Assembly: GCF_900187505.1 (NCBI RefSeq)
Contig: NZ_FYDL01000006.1
Span: forward strand, 1 to 64,000
Origin: Pseudomonas sp. Irchel s3h17
GTDB lineage: Bacteria > Pseudomonadota > Gammaproteobacteria > Pseudomonadales > Pseudomonadaceae
Reading direction: 5' to 3'
Length of the DNA stretch: 64,000 nt
The notes beneath the pieces are model-generated. The model did no database searches, was not told the origin of the DNA, and saw only the letters and a program-made list of their open reading frames with translations. Shown one piece after another: positions 8,637-16,906 of this stretch. Each line of letters starts with the position of its first letter. Within the stretch, counting starts at the first letter, position 1. The translations under genes and the position numbers were made by a program.

Positions 8637-10637
8637 ATGTCCCTGCCCAAACATCATCTGGAATTGCTCAGCCCTGCCCGCGACGTGGCCATTGCTCGCG
8701 AGGCCATCCTGCATGGCGCCGACGCCGTGTACATCGGGGGGCCGAGCTTCGGCGCCCGCCACAACGCCTGCAACGAGGTGAGCGATATTGCCCAGTTGGT
8801 GGAGTTCGCCCGTCGCTACCACGCCCGGGTCTTCACCACCATCAACACGATCCTGCACGACAACGAGCTGGAGCCGGCCCGCAAGCTGATCCACCAACTG
8901 TACGATGCCGGCGTCGACGCCTTGATCGTCCAGGACCTGGCCGTGATGGAACTGGACATCCCCCCGATCGAGCTGCACGCCAGCACCCAGACCGACATCC
9001 GTACCCTGGGGCGGGCGAAGTTCCTCGATCAGGCCGGCTTCTCCCAGTTGGTCCTGGCCCGCGAGCTGAACCTGCAAGAGATCAGTGCCATTGCCGACGA
9101 GACCGATGCGGCGATCGAGTTCTTCATTCACGGCGCGCTGTGCGTGGCCTTCTCCGGCCAGTGCAACATCTCCCACGCCCAGACCGGCCGTAGCGCCAAC
9201 CGGGGCGACTGTTCCCAGGCCTGCCGCCTGCCGTACACCCTCAAGGACGAAAAAGGCGGCGTGATCGCCTATGAAAAGCACCTGCTGTCGATGAAGGACA
9301 ACAACCAGAGCGCCAACATCCGCGCCCTGGTAGAAGCGGGTGTGCGCTCGTTCAAGATCGAGGGACGCTACAAGGACATGGGCTATGTGAAGAACATCAC
9401 GGCCTACTACCGCCAGCGCCTGGACGCCGTCCTCGAAGACCGCCCGGACCTGGCCCGCGCGTCCAGCGGCCGCACCGCGCACTTCTTCCTGCCCGATCCG
9501 GAGAAGACCTTCCACCGCGGCAGCACCGACTACTTCGTCAGTGATCGCAAGATCGACATCGGCGCCTTCGACTCGCCGACGTTCACCGGCGTGCCGGTGG
9601 GCATCGTCGAGAAGGTCGGCAAGCGCGACCTGCAGGTGATTACCCACGAGCCGCTGTCCAACGGCGACGGCCTCAATGTGCTGGTCAAGCGCGAGGTGGT
9701 GGGTTTCCGCGCCAACATCGCCGAGGCCAAGGGCGAGTTTGAAGAGGACGGCGAAAAGCGCTACCGCTACCGCGTCGAACCCAACGAGATGCCTGAGGGG
9801 CTGCACCGCGTGGGGCCACGCCATCCGTTGAGCCGTAACCTTGACCACAACTGGCAGCAGGCGTTGCTCAAGACGTCCGCCGAGCGCCGGGTCGGCGTTG
9901 CCTGGGTCGCTCGCCTGCGCGAGAATCGCCTGGAACTGACCGCCACCAGCGAGGAAGGCATCAGCGCCGACGTGGCCCTGGAGGGTCCGTTCGGCCTCGC
10001 CAACAAGCCGGAACAGGCCCTGGAGCAACTGCACGACCTGCTCGGCCAACTGGGCACGACCCAGTACCACGCCACGGACATCAAGCTGGATGCGCCACAG
10101 GCGTACTTCATCCCCAATTCGCAGCTCAAGGCATTGCGCCGCGAAGTGATCGAAGCGTTGACCGCGGCCCGTGTCGCGGCTCACCCACGGGGCGGGCGCA
10201 AGGCCGAGACCACGCCGCCTCCGGTGTATCCGGAGTCGCACCTGTCGTTCCTGGCCAACGTCTACAACCAGAAGGCCCGCGACTTCTATCACCGTCACGG
10301 TGTCGCGCTGATCGATGCGGCCTACGAGGCCCACGAGGAAACCGGCGAGGTGCCGGTGATGATCACCAAGCACTGCCTGCGCTTCTCCTTCAACCTGTGC
10401 CCGAAGCAGGCCAAGGGAGTCACAGGCGTGCGCACCAAGGTCGCGCCGATGCAACTGGTGCACGGTGACGAGGTGCTGACGCTGAAGTTCGACTGCAAGC
10501 CCTGCGAAATGCATGTGATCGGCAAGATCAAGGGACACATCCTGGGCCTGCCGCAATCAGGCAGCGCGGCGGAACAGGTTGTCGGGCACATCAGTCCCGC
10601 CGACCTGCTCAAGACCATCCCGCGCGCACCGCACTGA
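8637..10637 (+). CDS. rlhA: Peptidase U32 family protein, 23S rRNA C2501 hydroxylation factor RlhA
   Basis: A 666-residue protein starting SLPKHHLELLSPARD, the typical opening of the U32 family member RlhA (formerly YdcP). The N-terminal TIM-barrel-like part contains ADAVYIGGPSFGARHNA and the cysteine-rich stretch GQCNISHAQTGRSANRGDCS, followed by SFKIEGRYKDMGYV; the C-terminal region matches the long collagenase-like extension including CPKQAKG and KFDCKPCEMHVI. In E. coli RlhA is needed for 5-hydroxylation of C2501 in 23S rRNA. No strong ribosome-binding site precedes ATG 8637 (the sequence is A-rich). A perfect 13-bp hairpin follows the stop. Confidence 0.88.
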   Translation: MSLPKHHLELLSPARDVAIAREAILHGADAVYIGGPSFGARHNACNEVSDIAQLVEFARRYHARVFTTINTILHDNELEPARKLIHQLYDAGVDALIVQDLAVMELDIPPIELHASTQTDIRTLGRAKFLDQAGFSQLVLARELNLQEISAIADETDAAIEFFIHGALCVAFSGQCNISHAQTGRSANRGDCSQACRLPYTLKDEKGGVIAYEKHLLSMKDNNQSANIRALVEAGVRSFKIEGRYKDMGYVKNITAYYRQRLDAVLEDRPDLARASSGRTAHFFLPDPEKTFHRGSTDYFVSDRKIDIGAFDSPTFTGVPVGIVEKVGKRDLQVITHEPLSNGDGLNVLVKREVVGFRANIAEAKGEFEEDGEKRYRYRVEPNEMPEGLHRVGPRHPLSRNLDHNWQQALLKTSAERRVGVAWVARLRENRLELTATSEEGISADVALEGPFGLANKPEQALEQLHDLLGQLGTTQYHATDIKLDAPQAYFIPNSQLKALRREVIEALTAARVAAHPRGGRKAETTPPPVYPESHLSFLANVYNQKARDFYHRHGVALIDAAYEAHEETGEVPVMITKHCLRFSFNLCPKQAKGVTGVRTKVAPMQLVHGDEVLTLKFDCKPCEMHVIGKIKGHILGLPQSGSAAEQVVGHISPADLLKTIPRAPH

Positions 10638-10643
10638 GTGACT

Positions 10644-10675
10644 GGCGAGCGCGATGTCAGCTCATCGCGCTCGCC
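10644..10675 (+). terminator. Hairpin after rlhA
   Basis: A perfect 13-bp stem (10644-10656 with 10663-10675) and a 6-nt loop begin seven bases after the rlhA stop. There is no T-run, so it may act as an RNA-stabilising 3' end or a weak terminator. Confidence 0.6.
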
Positions 10676-10928
10676 GGCTCGGTCAAGAACGGGCGGCTCA
10701 CTGTCCCATGCGGCGCTTAGCCGCCCTCGCCCACTGGTTTGAGTGTTGATGAACGGCAGTCGGGTACGTGGTTGCGTTCGCGGCAAGCCAGCTGGATGTT
10801 GAAACGTCGGGAGTTATGCAGCAGGCACGAGAAGCACCGGATCGGAGTTGGCGTTCTGTGCAAGGAGAATCGACCAGGCCTCGTGCAATAGCTGCCGAGT
10901 GAGCCGTATCTGGATGTATCCAGAAAAA

Positions 10929-11003
10929 TGGCAGGGGCGGCTGGATTCGAACCAACGCATGGCAGGATCAAAACCTGCTGCCTTACCGCTTGGCGACGCC
11001 CCT
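10929..11003 (-). tRNA. tRNA-Gln (anticodon TTG)
   Basis: On the minus strand the 75-nt sequence folds as a cloverleaf: 7-bp acceptor AGGGGCG/CGCCCCT, D-arm GCCAAGCGGTAAGGC, anticodon stem GCAGG/CCTGC with loop TTTTGAT (anticodon TTG, reading CAA), T-arm GTTGG TTCGAAT CCAGC, discriminator G and encoded CCA. The D-arm and overall length match bacterial glutamine tRNAs. No other tRNA gene was found beside it. A 6-bp hairpin (11017-11033) lies just upstream of its 5' end. Confidence 0.95.
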
Positions 11004-11369
11004 GTATCTGTAGCGACGAGTGACTGGCACTCGCTTCCTCTGGTGACACGCCGCGTAAGGGCCTGTGCAGGAATGCGCGCAAATGTATCAACTTTCGCTT
11101 CGCCTGGGAAGAGAAAAGATACACAAAATGGTTTTAAAACAGATGCTTACTGTCAGACGGGGTTGAAACTGGCCCTTTGCGCGGCTTTTTTGCACTCCCG
11201 TGGCCGATGAAAAGCCCCGGGATTGCCGAATGGCGCTGCCCGGCGGCCTGGCAAGTTCTGGGTGCTGACTTACACTGCGATACACTCCATACGAACGCAG
11301 GACGGGTCAACGGATCGATGGATCACGCTGCCAGCCTGGGCATCACGTAATGATCTGAGTGAAGCCAAC
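11004..11369. other. 366-bp gap between tRNA-Gln and the MliC-domain gene
   Basis: The region carries the promoter side of the minus-strand tRNA and of the plus-strand secreted-protein gene. Apart from a short hairpin at 11017-11033 no structure was seen. The frame of the downstream gene stays open back to 11223, but that extension lacks protein-like composition. Confidence 0.4.
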
Positions 11370-12029
11370 ATGAAAATGCTCACGGCCATCTGGACAGGTT
11401 TTCTCGCAACCGGCCTGTGCGCGGTGACGAGCAACGTTGCCAGTGCGGCAACTCCCGGCCGAGTCTTCCAGACCGGTTTCGACTGCTCCACCGCCACCGC
11501 GAGGGTCGAAAAGCTGATCTGCCGCGATCCCCAACTGGCGCGGATGGACGTCGAACTCAGGCGCCTGTACCGACTGGCGCTCACCGATCAGCGCTCGGTA
11601 CCGCCTCCGGACAAAGTCATGAACGACCAGCAGTTCTGGATCCTGGCCCGCAATCAGTGCGCAACCGACGTGGCGCCGAAGGCCTGCACGATCCGCAGCT
11701 ATGCCGAGCGTGCATACCAGTTGCGCCAAGGCTCGGCAATCGTCAGGACCAAGGACCCGGACAGATTGACCGAAGGTCCCCTGACCTTTCGGTGTACAGG
11801 CCTGAACACGCTGATCGCCGCCACTTTCTTTAATGCCGGACCCGATGTCGTCTTCCTCAAATGGGCCAACGCCTCCGTCACGCTGAGCGAGGTGCCGAGT
11901 GATTCGGGGCTGCGCTACAGCGGCAAGGACAGCCTGGGTTACTACAGCTTCTGGCAAACGGATGCCATGGCGGTGTTCCAGAAACCGGGATCATCCGCCA
12001 TGAGGTGTACCGTCGAGCCCGCTGGCTGA
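11370..12029 (+). CDS. Secreted DUF1311/LprI-type plus MliC-type lysozyme-inhibitor-like protein
   Basis: A 219-residue protein with a Sec signal peptide (KMLTAIWTGFLATGLCAV, cleavage near VASA-A). Residues of about 35-110 match the DUF1311 (LprI N-terminal) pattern: FDCSTATARVEKLICRD with paired cysteines, LDELNRLY-like helix, WILARNQC and C-x-RSYAERAYQL. The C-terminal 75 residues match MliC, the C-type lysozyme inhibitor domain (FRC..., SGLRYSGKD, FWQTDAMAVF, final MRC). Both domains are linked to lysozyme inhibition in other bacteria, so a periplasmic lysozyme-resistance role is likely. ATG 11370 is chosen because it begins the signal peptide. Confidence 0.8.
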   Translation: MKMLTAIWTGFLATGLCAVTSNVASAATPGRVFQTGFDCSTATARVEKLICRDPQLARMDVELRRLYRLALTDQRSVPPPDKVMNDQQFWILARNQCATDVAPKACTIRSYAERAYQLRQGSAIVRTKDPDRLTEGPLTFRCTGLNTLIAATFFNAGPDVVFLKWANASVTLSEVPSDSGLRYSGKDSLGYYSFWQTDAMAVFQKPGSSAMRCTVEPAG

Positions 12030-12051
12030 CCTGACGCTAACCACCGTCAAC

Positions 12052-12753
12052 TCACGGGGTCTTGATCGCCTCGCTCGCGGCTTCGTCAATCAACGCGGCG
12101 ACCTCGGCAGCTCGGGATGCCAGCGACGCGTGGCTGGCGGCCAGGGTAATGACCTTCCTGGCATTGAGCCGGGCCGACATCATTTTCTGGTTGTCCGGGT
12201 GAATCATTCGATCCTCACTGGAGATCTGATACCAGGACGGTTTGTTTTTCCACGCCGGAGCCGTGATGGTGTCGCCAAAGGTGCTGGCCAGCGGGGCCTT
12301 CTGGGTGACCGCCATGACCAGAGCCTCATCGGGCGTCAAATCCTGGCCAAAGCTTTCATGGAACTTCTCGGGCTTGAGCCACAGGAAACCATCGCTGTCA
12401 GGCTCAAGGTTGGGTGCCGCAGCGGGCAGGTGTTGCTGGGTCAGCCCGCCTGGGCTTTCGCCGGCATCCGGTGCGAAGGCTGCGATATAGACCAGCCCCA
12501 CGACATTCGGCAGATTACCCGCTTGCGTGATCACTGCGCCGCCGTAGGAATGCCCCACCAACAGCACGGGACCGTTCTGCTGCGCGACCATCTTGCGTGT
12601 ACGCTCGGCATCGTCGGCCAGGGAGGTCAGTGGCATTTCCACTGCACGTATGGAGGTATAACCCTTGCGTGCCAGTTCCACGATGACCTTGCCCCAATGC
12701 GCTGCGCCGCCCCAGAAACCGTGCACCAACACTACCGTAGGTTTATTGCTCAT
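12052..12753 (-). CDS. Alpha/beta hydrolase
   Basis: A 233-residue cytosolic hydrolase. The oxyanion motif HGFWGG is at residues 11-16, the nucleophile elbow GHSYGG has Ser69, and a C-terminal histidine sits in AASHASLASR (about residue 216); the acid is probably Asp in SSEDRMIHPD. This pattern fits the small esterase-like family often annotated as alpha/beta hydrolase or salicylate-esterase-like. ATG 12753 (MSNKPTVVLVHG) suits the fold; an in-frame ATG at 12774 adds seven residues. It converges on the MliC-domain gene with a 22-bp gap. Substrate unknown. Confidence 0.82.
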   Translation of the reverse strand: MSNKPTVVLVHGFWGGAAHWGKVIVELARKGYTSIRAVEMPLTSLADDAERTRKMVAQQNGPVLLVGHSYGGAVITQAGNLPNVVGLVYIAAFAPDAGESPGGLTQQHLPAAAPNLEPDSDGFLWLKPEKFHESFGQDLTPDEALVMAVTQKAPLASTFGDTITAPAWKNKPSWYQISSEDRMIHPDNQKMMSARLNARKVITLAASHASLASRAAEVAALIDEAASEAIKTP

Positions 12754-12870
12754 GCGCTGACTCCGATCCGTCATTAGATGTTCAAACCAGATCCAACAGC
12801 ATAGTGCCCCTTTGTGACATCGGCAGGCCGATCAACACTCAGGGGCTCACAAGCAAGCGTGCCCGTTCGT

Positions 12871-13500
12871 TCATTCGGGCCGGCGAACGACCCTCACCTT
12901 GCCGCTGCCACCCCCCCCGCAGAAGAATTGGTGGCCACCGTCGGACTCCAGCCCGGAGACCCCGACGCCCGCTGGCATTTCCAGGGACTCCAGCACGGCG
13001 CCCGTGTGCGGATCGATGTGGCGCAACTCGCTTTCCTCGCCTTCCCAGGTGCCGTGCCAAAGCTCTCCGTCCACCCAGGTGACGCCGGTGACGAAGCGAT
13101 TGGACTCAAGGGTGCGCAGGATCGCGCCGGTGAGCGGGTCGATCTGGTGAATCTTGCGATCCTGGTACTGGCCGACCCAGAGCGAGCCCTCGGCCCAGGT
13201 CAACCCCGAGTCACTGCCGCCCGGGGCCGGAATCGTGGCCAGCACGCGACCTGTGGCGGGGTCGATCTTGTGGATGAGGTTCTCGGCGATCTGGTACAGG
13301 TGCTGGCCGTCGAACGCTGTCCCGGCATCGGCGGCGATCTTGATCGTGCGGGACGTTTTTGCGCTTTCAGGATCCAGGGCATGGAGCCCGCTGTCGCTGG
13401 CAAACCAGATGTGCTGGCCGTCCCAGGTCACGCCATGGACGCTCTTGACGTCGGCAAAGGGTCCATATTCACGAAGTATGTTGGCGGCTGACTGTTTCAT
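12871..13500 (-). CDS. Beta-propeller protein (glutaminyl-cyclase/Vgb-like)
   Basis: A 209-residue protein made of repeating blades: GVTWDGQHIWFASDSG, AFDGQHLYQIAENL, GLTWAEGSLWVGQYQD and GVTWVDGELWHGTWEG, each followed by a HxIDPxTGxxL strand. This is the YncE/Vgb/glutamine-cyclotransferase-like propeller pattern; five or so blades are visible. There is no signal peptide, so it is probably cytosolic. It lies 33 bp downstream of the HTH gene on the same strand and is likely co-transcribed. No catalytic residues can be assigned. Confidence 0.7.
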   Translation of the reverse strand: MKQSAANILREYGPFADVKSVHGVTWDGQHIWFASDSGLHALDPESAKTSRTIKIAADAGTAFDGQHLYQIAENLIHKIDPATGRVLATIPAPGGSDSGLTWAEGSLWVGQYQDRKIHQIDPLTGAILRTLESNRFVTGVTWVDGELWHGTWEGEESELRHIDPHTGAVLESLEMPAGVGVSGLESDGGHQFFCGGGGSGKVRVVRRPE

Positions 13501-13533
13501 GCTGGCTTCCTCGTCATGGGGTGTGAGTTCAGC

Positions 13534-14754
13534 CTACTCATTGGCCAGGGGAACGGGGAGTAACAAAGTCGTCGCGAATCCCGGTACCGACGGGATCACC
13601 CAGCGCCCCGCTCGCCCGCTACCGAACGACTGCACCCGGCCCTCGGCTGCCAGCGCCTCGAGCGCACGCTGCACCGTGCGCTGACTGCACCCCAGCGCCA
13701 GGGCCAGCGCGGAACTCGACCACGACTCACCGTCGACGAGCAAGGCCAGCACCGCGGTATGGGTCTGCTCCACCGGCCAGGCGAGTATCACGACCTCGCG
13801 GGCACGATGGGGCACCAGGGTAAATCCGCCCTGGGTCGCAATGACCCCGGCCATCGGCCGCAACAGGGTGCGCAGCCGGCCGACTTCAACCCGTAGCCGC
13901 GCGCGATGGGACTCATCGTCCAGTTTCAAGCGAAAGGCCCGGGCGATCAGCGTTGCCCTCGACACTTCGCCGGGCCAGGCATCGGCCAATGCCCGTGCCA
14001 GCGCCAGCAGCACCGGACGCCCGGCCAGGGAGACCTGGGCGAGCGCGTCACGCACCAGGAACCGCCGGGTATCGACAATCAGTGCGTCCGACAGCAGCAG
14101 CCGTTCAACTTCATCGAGCAGCAGCAACCGCTCCTCGCCACGGCAGATCAAGCGAGCGGCGGGCGTATCGAGCAGGTGGATCGCGCTCTGCACCTCCGCG
14201 TGCAGTGCGGCAATCCCGGCGTGCCGGGCCTGGTACTCGGCCCGAGCCAGCGCGGCGCGTGCGTCCGGTGTCCGCAGGCGCCTGATGGCCACCCCGGCCA
14301 CGATCAGCTCGTGGATGGTGTTTAACGCCGGGGGCAAGCCCGCCGGGTCGAGGTCGGCCAGGCGCTGTTCGACTTCGTCCAGGCGCCCGATCAGTAGCAG
14401 GCGCCGAATCTCCAGATACCGGGCATGCGCCGCGTTGACCCGGTCGCAGTGGTCCTCAAGGACTCGCCGCGCAGCCTCCAGTGCCTTGACCGGCCAGCCC
14501 AGGTCCCGGGAAGCGAAGGCGATTTCCGCCTCGGCGACCACGCAGCGCGCACGGGCCAGGACTTCTTCAGGCGCGAATGCCCGCATTGCCCGGCGCACCA
14601 GCGCCTTGGCCCGGGCGAACTCGCCCAACTGCGCCATCGCAATGCCCCGCAGGGCAAGCGCCGGGGCATCCTCGCGCAAGGCCACATGATCGAGCGCGCC
14701 AAGGGGGTTTCCCGCCGCCAGCGCACGCGCCGCGGCCGTGATCAACGCATCCAT
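13534..14754 (-). CDS. HTH-domain regulator with alpha-helical repeat N-terminus
   Basis: A 406-residue protein rich in Ala, Leu and Arg. The first 250 residues look like TPR-type helical pairs (ALALRGIAMAQLGEFARAKA, ARALVRRAMRAF). Residues of about 270-310 (RARLRVEVGRLRTLL) resemble the winged-helix part seen in OmpR/BTAD-like regulators, and residues of about 345-385 give an HTH (SALALALGCSQRTVQRALE followed by a wing GSGRAGRWV). It therefore looks like a DNA-binding regulator controlling the adjacent propeller gene. It is transcribed divergently from the small gene at 14886. Ligand and targets are unknown. Confidence 0.65.
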   Translation of the reverse strand: MDALITAAARALAAGNPLGALDHVALREDAPALALRGIAMAQLGEFARAKALVRRAMRAFAPEEVLARARCVVAEAEIAFASRDLGWPVKALEAARRVLEDHCDRVNAAHARYLEIRRLLLIGRLDEVEQRLADLDPAGLPPALNTIHELIVAGVAIRRLRTPDARAALARAEYQARHAGIAALHAEVQSAIHLLDTPAARLICRGEERLLLLDEVERLLLSDALIVDTRRFLVRDALAQVSLAGRPVLLALARALADAWPGEVSRATLIARAFRLKLDDESHRARLRVEVGRLRTLLRPMAGVIATQGGFTLVPHRAREVVILAWPVEQTHTAVLALLVDGESWSSSALALALGCSQRTVQRALEALAAEGRVQSFGSGRAGRWVIPSVPGFATTLLLPVPLANE

Positions 14755-14885
14755 GTGAGCCTCGTCACCGCTGCCACTCCTGCCGTCGAGTGTTCGCTGC
14801 CCAGTCTATCTCACCCGCACCTGCCACTGGCGTGTCCACCCAACCCCGTTATAGTTGAGGTGTCCCACACCACCGGGAGGTGACC

Positions 14886-15077
14886 ATGCGCACAATCGTC
14901 AGTAAAGAACCCTGGTGGGCCGCGCCGCCAAAGCCCGGGCAGGATGAGTCCGAGCTGGAATGGGGCTGGCTGGTGACGTACAGCGAGGGTGAGCCGCGCT
15001 TCGAGTTTGTGAAACAGCGGCCGTCCGATAAAGAGATCCGCAACCGCAAGAGTTGCCGGATCACGGTGCAGGAGTGA
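14886..15077 (+). CDS. Small conserved-looking protein of unknown function (63 aa)
   Basis: A strong ribosome-binding site (GGGAGG, 14875-14880) sits five bases before ATG 14886. The product is acidic and tryptophan-rich near the start (KEPWWAAPPKPGQ, EWGWLVTYSEG) and basic at the end (NRKSCRITVQE). It ends eight bases before a stable hairpin. I do not recognise a family; good translation signals and ordinary composition make it a likely real gene. Confidence 0.65.
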   Translation: MRTIVSKEPWWAAPPKPGQDESELEWGWLVTYSEGEPRFEFVKQRPSDKEIRNRKSCRITVQE

Positions 15078-15083
15078 AGGTGC

Positions 15084-15110
15084 GCGGGTCTGCGTACGCG
15101 GCAGACCCGC
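15084..15110. terminator. Hairpin between convergent genes
   Basis: A 10-bp perfect stem (15084-15093 with 15101-15110) and a 7-nt loop lie between the convergent genes at 14886 and 15126. Its symmetry means it could end transcription from both sides; there is no long T-run. Confidence 0.55.
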
Positions 15111-15125
15111 TTGCGAGACAGGACA

Positions 15126-15479
15126 CTAGAGGTTCACGATCCGCTGGAATCCGCCAAAGATCATGCGCTGGCCATCAAAGGGCATCGCGTTGCCCTCGGC
15201 GCGCACCCGGGGATCGGCCATGAACTTTTCCATGCCTTTGTCGCGGGTCTGGCGATCGGGCCAGACGATCCACGAAAAGACCACGGTTTCATCTTCCTTG
15301 AGCTTCACCGCCATGGGAAACGAGGTCACCTTGCCTTCGGGGACATCGTCCCCCCAGCACTCGCTGACGTTGAGGGCACCGTTTTCCTTGAAGATGGCCG
15401 CCATGAATTCGGCGTGCTGGCGGAATCTGTCGCGATTGGCGGTGGGTACGGCGGCAATGAAGCCATCGATGTAGGACAT
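15126..15479 (-). CDS. DUF1428 (YbaA-like) protein
   Basis: A 117-residue protein matching the DUF1428 family: MSYIDGFIAAVPTANRDRF, then GALNVSECWGDDVPEGKVTSF, FSWIVWPDR and a final MPFDGQRMIFGGFQ. The family has a ferredoxin-like dimeric alpha+beta barrel fold and no firm function. ATG 15479 follows a CAGGAG ribosome-binding site; the upstream open frame to 15581 lacks family similarity. Confidence 0.88.
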   Translation of the reverse strand: MSYIDGFIAAVPTANRDRFRQHAEFMAAIFKENGALNVSECWGDDVPEGKVTSFPMAVKLKEDETVVFSWIVWPDRQTRDKGMEKFMADPRVRAEGNAMPFDGQRMIFGGFQRIVNL

Positions 15480-15808
15480 GATCTGCTCCTGATACGGTTG
15501 CAGGGGGCTTGCCGGGATTGGCTCGTGAGTAGTCGATGGGGCGTTGCCTGGATCGACAGCATGAACGTCGAGGCCGACCAACGGTCATGGCCGCCGGAGT
15601 CAGGCTGCCCAGCTTGTTGGACCACCGGGGATGGCGAACGATCCTTTCCCGGGCACTCTGGACGCGCTTCGAGGTCAACCGCTCAGCAGTCCTGAATGAA
15701 CTGCTGGTCACGATCCGGTCGGCGGCAACCAGGCCGGCCAGGCACGGTGGTCGGAGGAACAGACCCTGCAGGGTGTTTTGTGGGTGACCCCAGAGTGGGA
15801 GAGTCGTC
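15480..15808. other. 329-bp gap with a 12-bp palindrome before the alcohol dehydrogenase
   Basis: No gene is supported between the divergent DUF1428 and dehydrogenase genes. A perfect 12-bp palindrome, ACCCTGCAGGGT, lies at 15763-15774, 34 bases before the dehydrogenase start, in a place where a repressor operator could sit. It may also be chance. Confidence 0.35.
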
Positions 15809-16906
15809 ATGCATGCCATGGTTCTGCATACCCCCGGCCAGCGGTTGCAACTGGAGGAGCGCCCGATTCCGAAACCAGGCGTGCAGCAACTGCTGATCAA
15901 GGTCCAGGCGTGCGGCGTGTGTCGCACCGACCTGCATCTGTTGGACGGCGAGCTGCCGCAAGCGGTACTGCCGCGGGTGCCTGGTCATGAAATCGTCGGC
16001 GAGGTGACGGCGGTGGGCCCGGATGTCCCCCCCGGCTGGATCGGCCTGCGGGTAGGCGTTCCGTGGCTCGGCTGGACCTGCGGCCAGTGTACGTTCTGCA
16101 CGTCGGGCCGGGAGAACCTCTGCGATCAGGCACAGTTCACCGGCTGTCACCTGGACGGCGGTTACGCCGAGTACACCGTTGCCGACTGGCGCTACTGTCT
16201 CCCTATTCCCGAAACACTGTCGGCCACCCATGCCGCACCGCTGCTGTGTGCCGGGTTGATTGGCTTTCGCGCGCTGCAAATGACCAAGGGAGCCCGCCAC
16301 CTGGGCCTCTATGGCTTTGGTGCGGCCGCGCACCTGGCGATCCAGGTGGCACGTGGTCGAGGGCAACAGGTGTATGCCTTCACCCGACCCGATGACAGCG
16401 AAGGCCAGGCCTATGCCCGATCTCTGGGAGCCACATGGGCCGGCCCCTCGGATCAGCCCCCGCCGCATTTGCTCGATGCAAGCCTGATCTTTGCCCCGGT
16501 CGGCGCGCTGGTGCCCCAGGCCCTGGAAGTCACGGTCAAGGGCGGCTGCGTGATTTGCGCCGGGATCCACATGAGCGACATCCCCGGGTTTCCCTATCGG
16601 TTGCTGTGGGGCGAGCGCAGCGTGCGGTCAGTGGCGAACCTGACTCGCGAAGACGGCGTCGCATTCTTTGAAGAACTGCAGCACACCCCCGTGCAGTGCG
16701 ACGTCACCTGGTTTGCCCTGCAGGACGCCAACAATGCGCTGGCGTGCCTGAGGGCTGGCCACTTCAAGGGCGCGGTCGTGCTCACCCCTGACGCCCGCCG
16801 CCCGTGGACTGCTGGGGATCGACTGCGACCTCATGGATTTTCAACGACTTACAAGTCGAACCTGTCCACCGCTCGACGCCGCTCATTGTCGTCCCGCACA
16901 TCGTAG
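15809..16906 (+). CDS. Zinc-dependent alcohol dehydrogenase family protein
   Basis: A medium-chain dehydrogenase. Catalytic zinc ligands are visible as GVCRTD (Cys38) and GHE (His60, Glu61); the structural zinc site has Cys91, Cys94, Cys97 and Cys105 (CGQCTFC...NLC). The nucleotide fold has GLYGFGAAAHLAIQ. It would oxidise alcohols or reduce aldehydes with NAD(P). The family homology ends near GAVVLTP (about residue 329); the last 36 residues are arginine/serine-rich and the final 58 bp overlap the 3' end of the convergent integrase, so the tail looks like read-through into foreign sequence rather than part of the fold. Confidence 0.85.
   Translation: MHAMVLHTPGQRLQLEERPIPKPGVQQLLIKVQACGVCRTDLHLLDGELPQAVLPRVPGHEIVGEVTAVGPDVPPGWIGLRVGVPWLGWTCGQCTFCTSGRENLCDQAQFTGCHLDGGYAEYTVADWRYCLPIPETLSATHAAPLLCAGLIGFRALQMTKGARHLGLYGFGAAAHLAIQVARGRGQQVYAFTRPDDSEGQAYARSLGATWAGPSDQPPPHLLDASLIFAPVGALVPQALEVTVKGGCVICAGIHMSDIPGFPYRLLWGERSVRSVANLTREDGVAFFEELQHTPVQCDVTWFALQDANNALACLRAGHFKGAVVLTPDARRPWTAGDRLRPHGFSTTYKSNLSTARRRSLSSRTS

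Noticed and set aside
8523..10556. A 677-residue open frame on the minus strand opposite rlhA
   Set aside because: It is the antisense shadow of rlhA: valine/histidine/glycine-rich composition, no motifs, and rlhA is clearly real on the plus strand.
10929..11003. tRNA-Gln as attachment site of an integrated element
   Set aside because: No copy of the tRNA 3' end was seen elsewhere in the window, and the integrase lies 6 kb away with housekeeping-type genes between.
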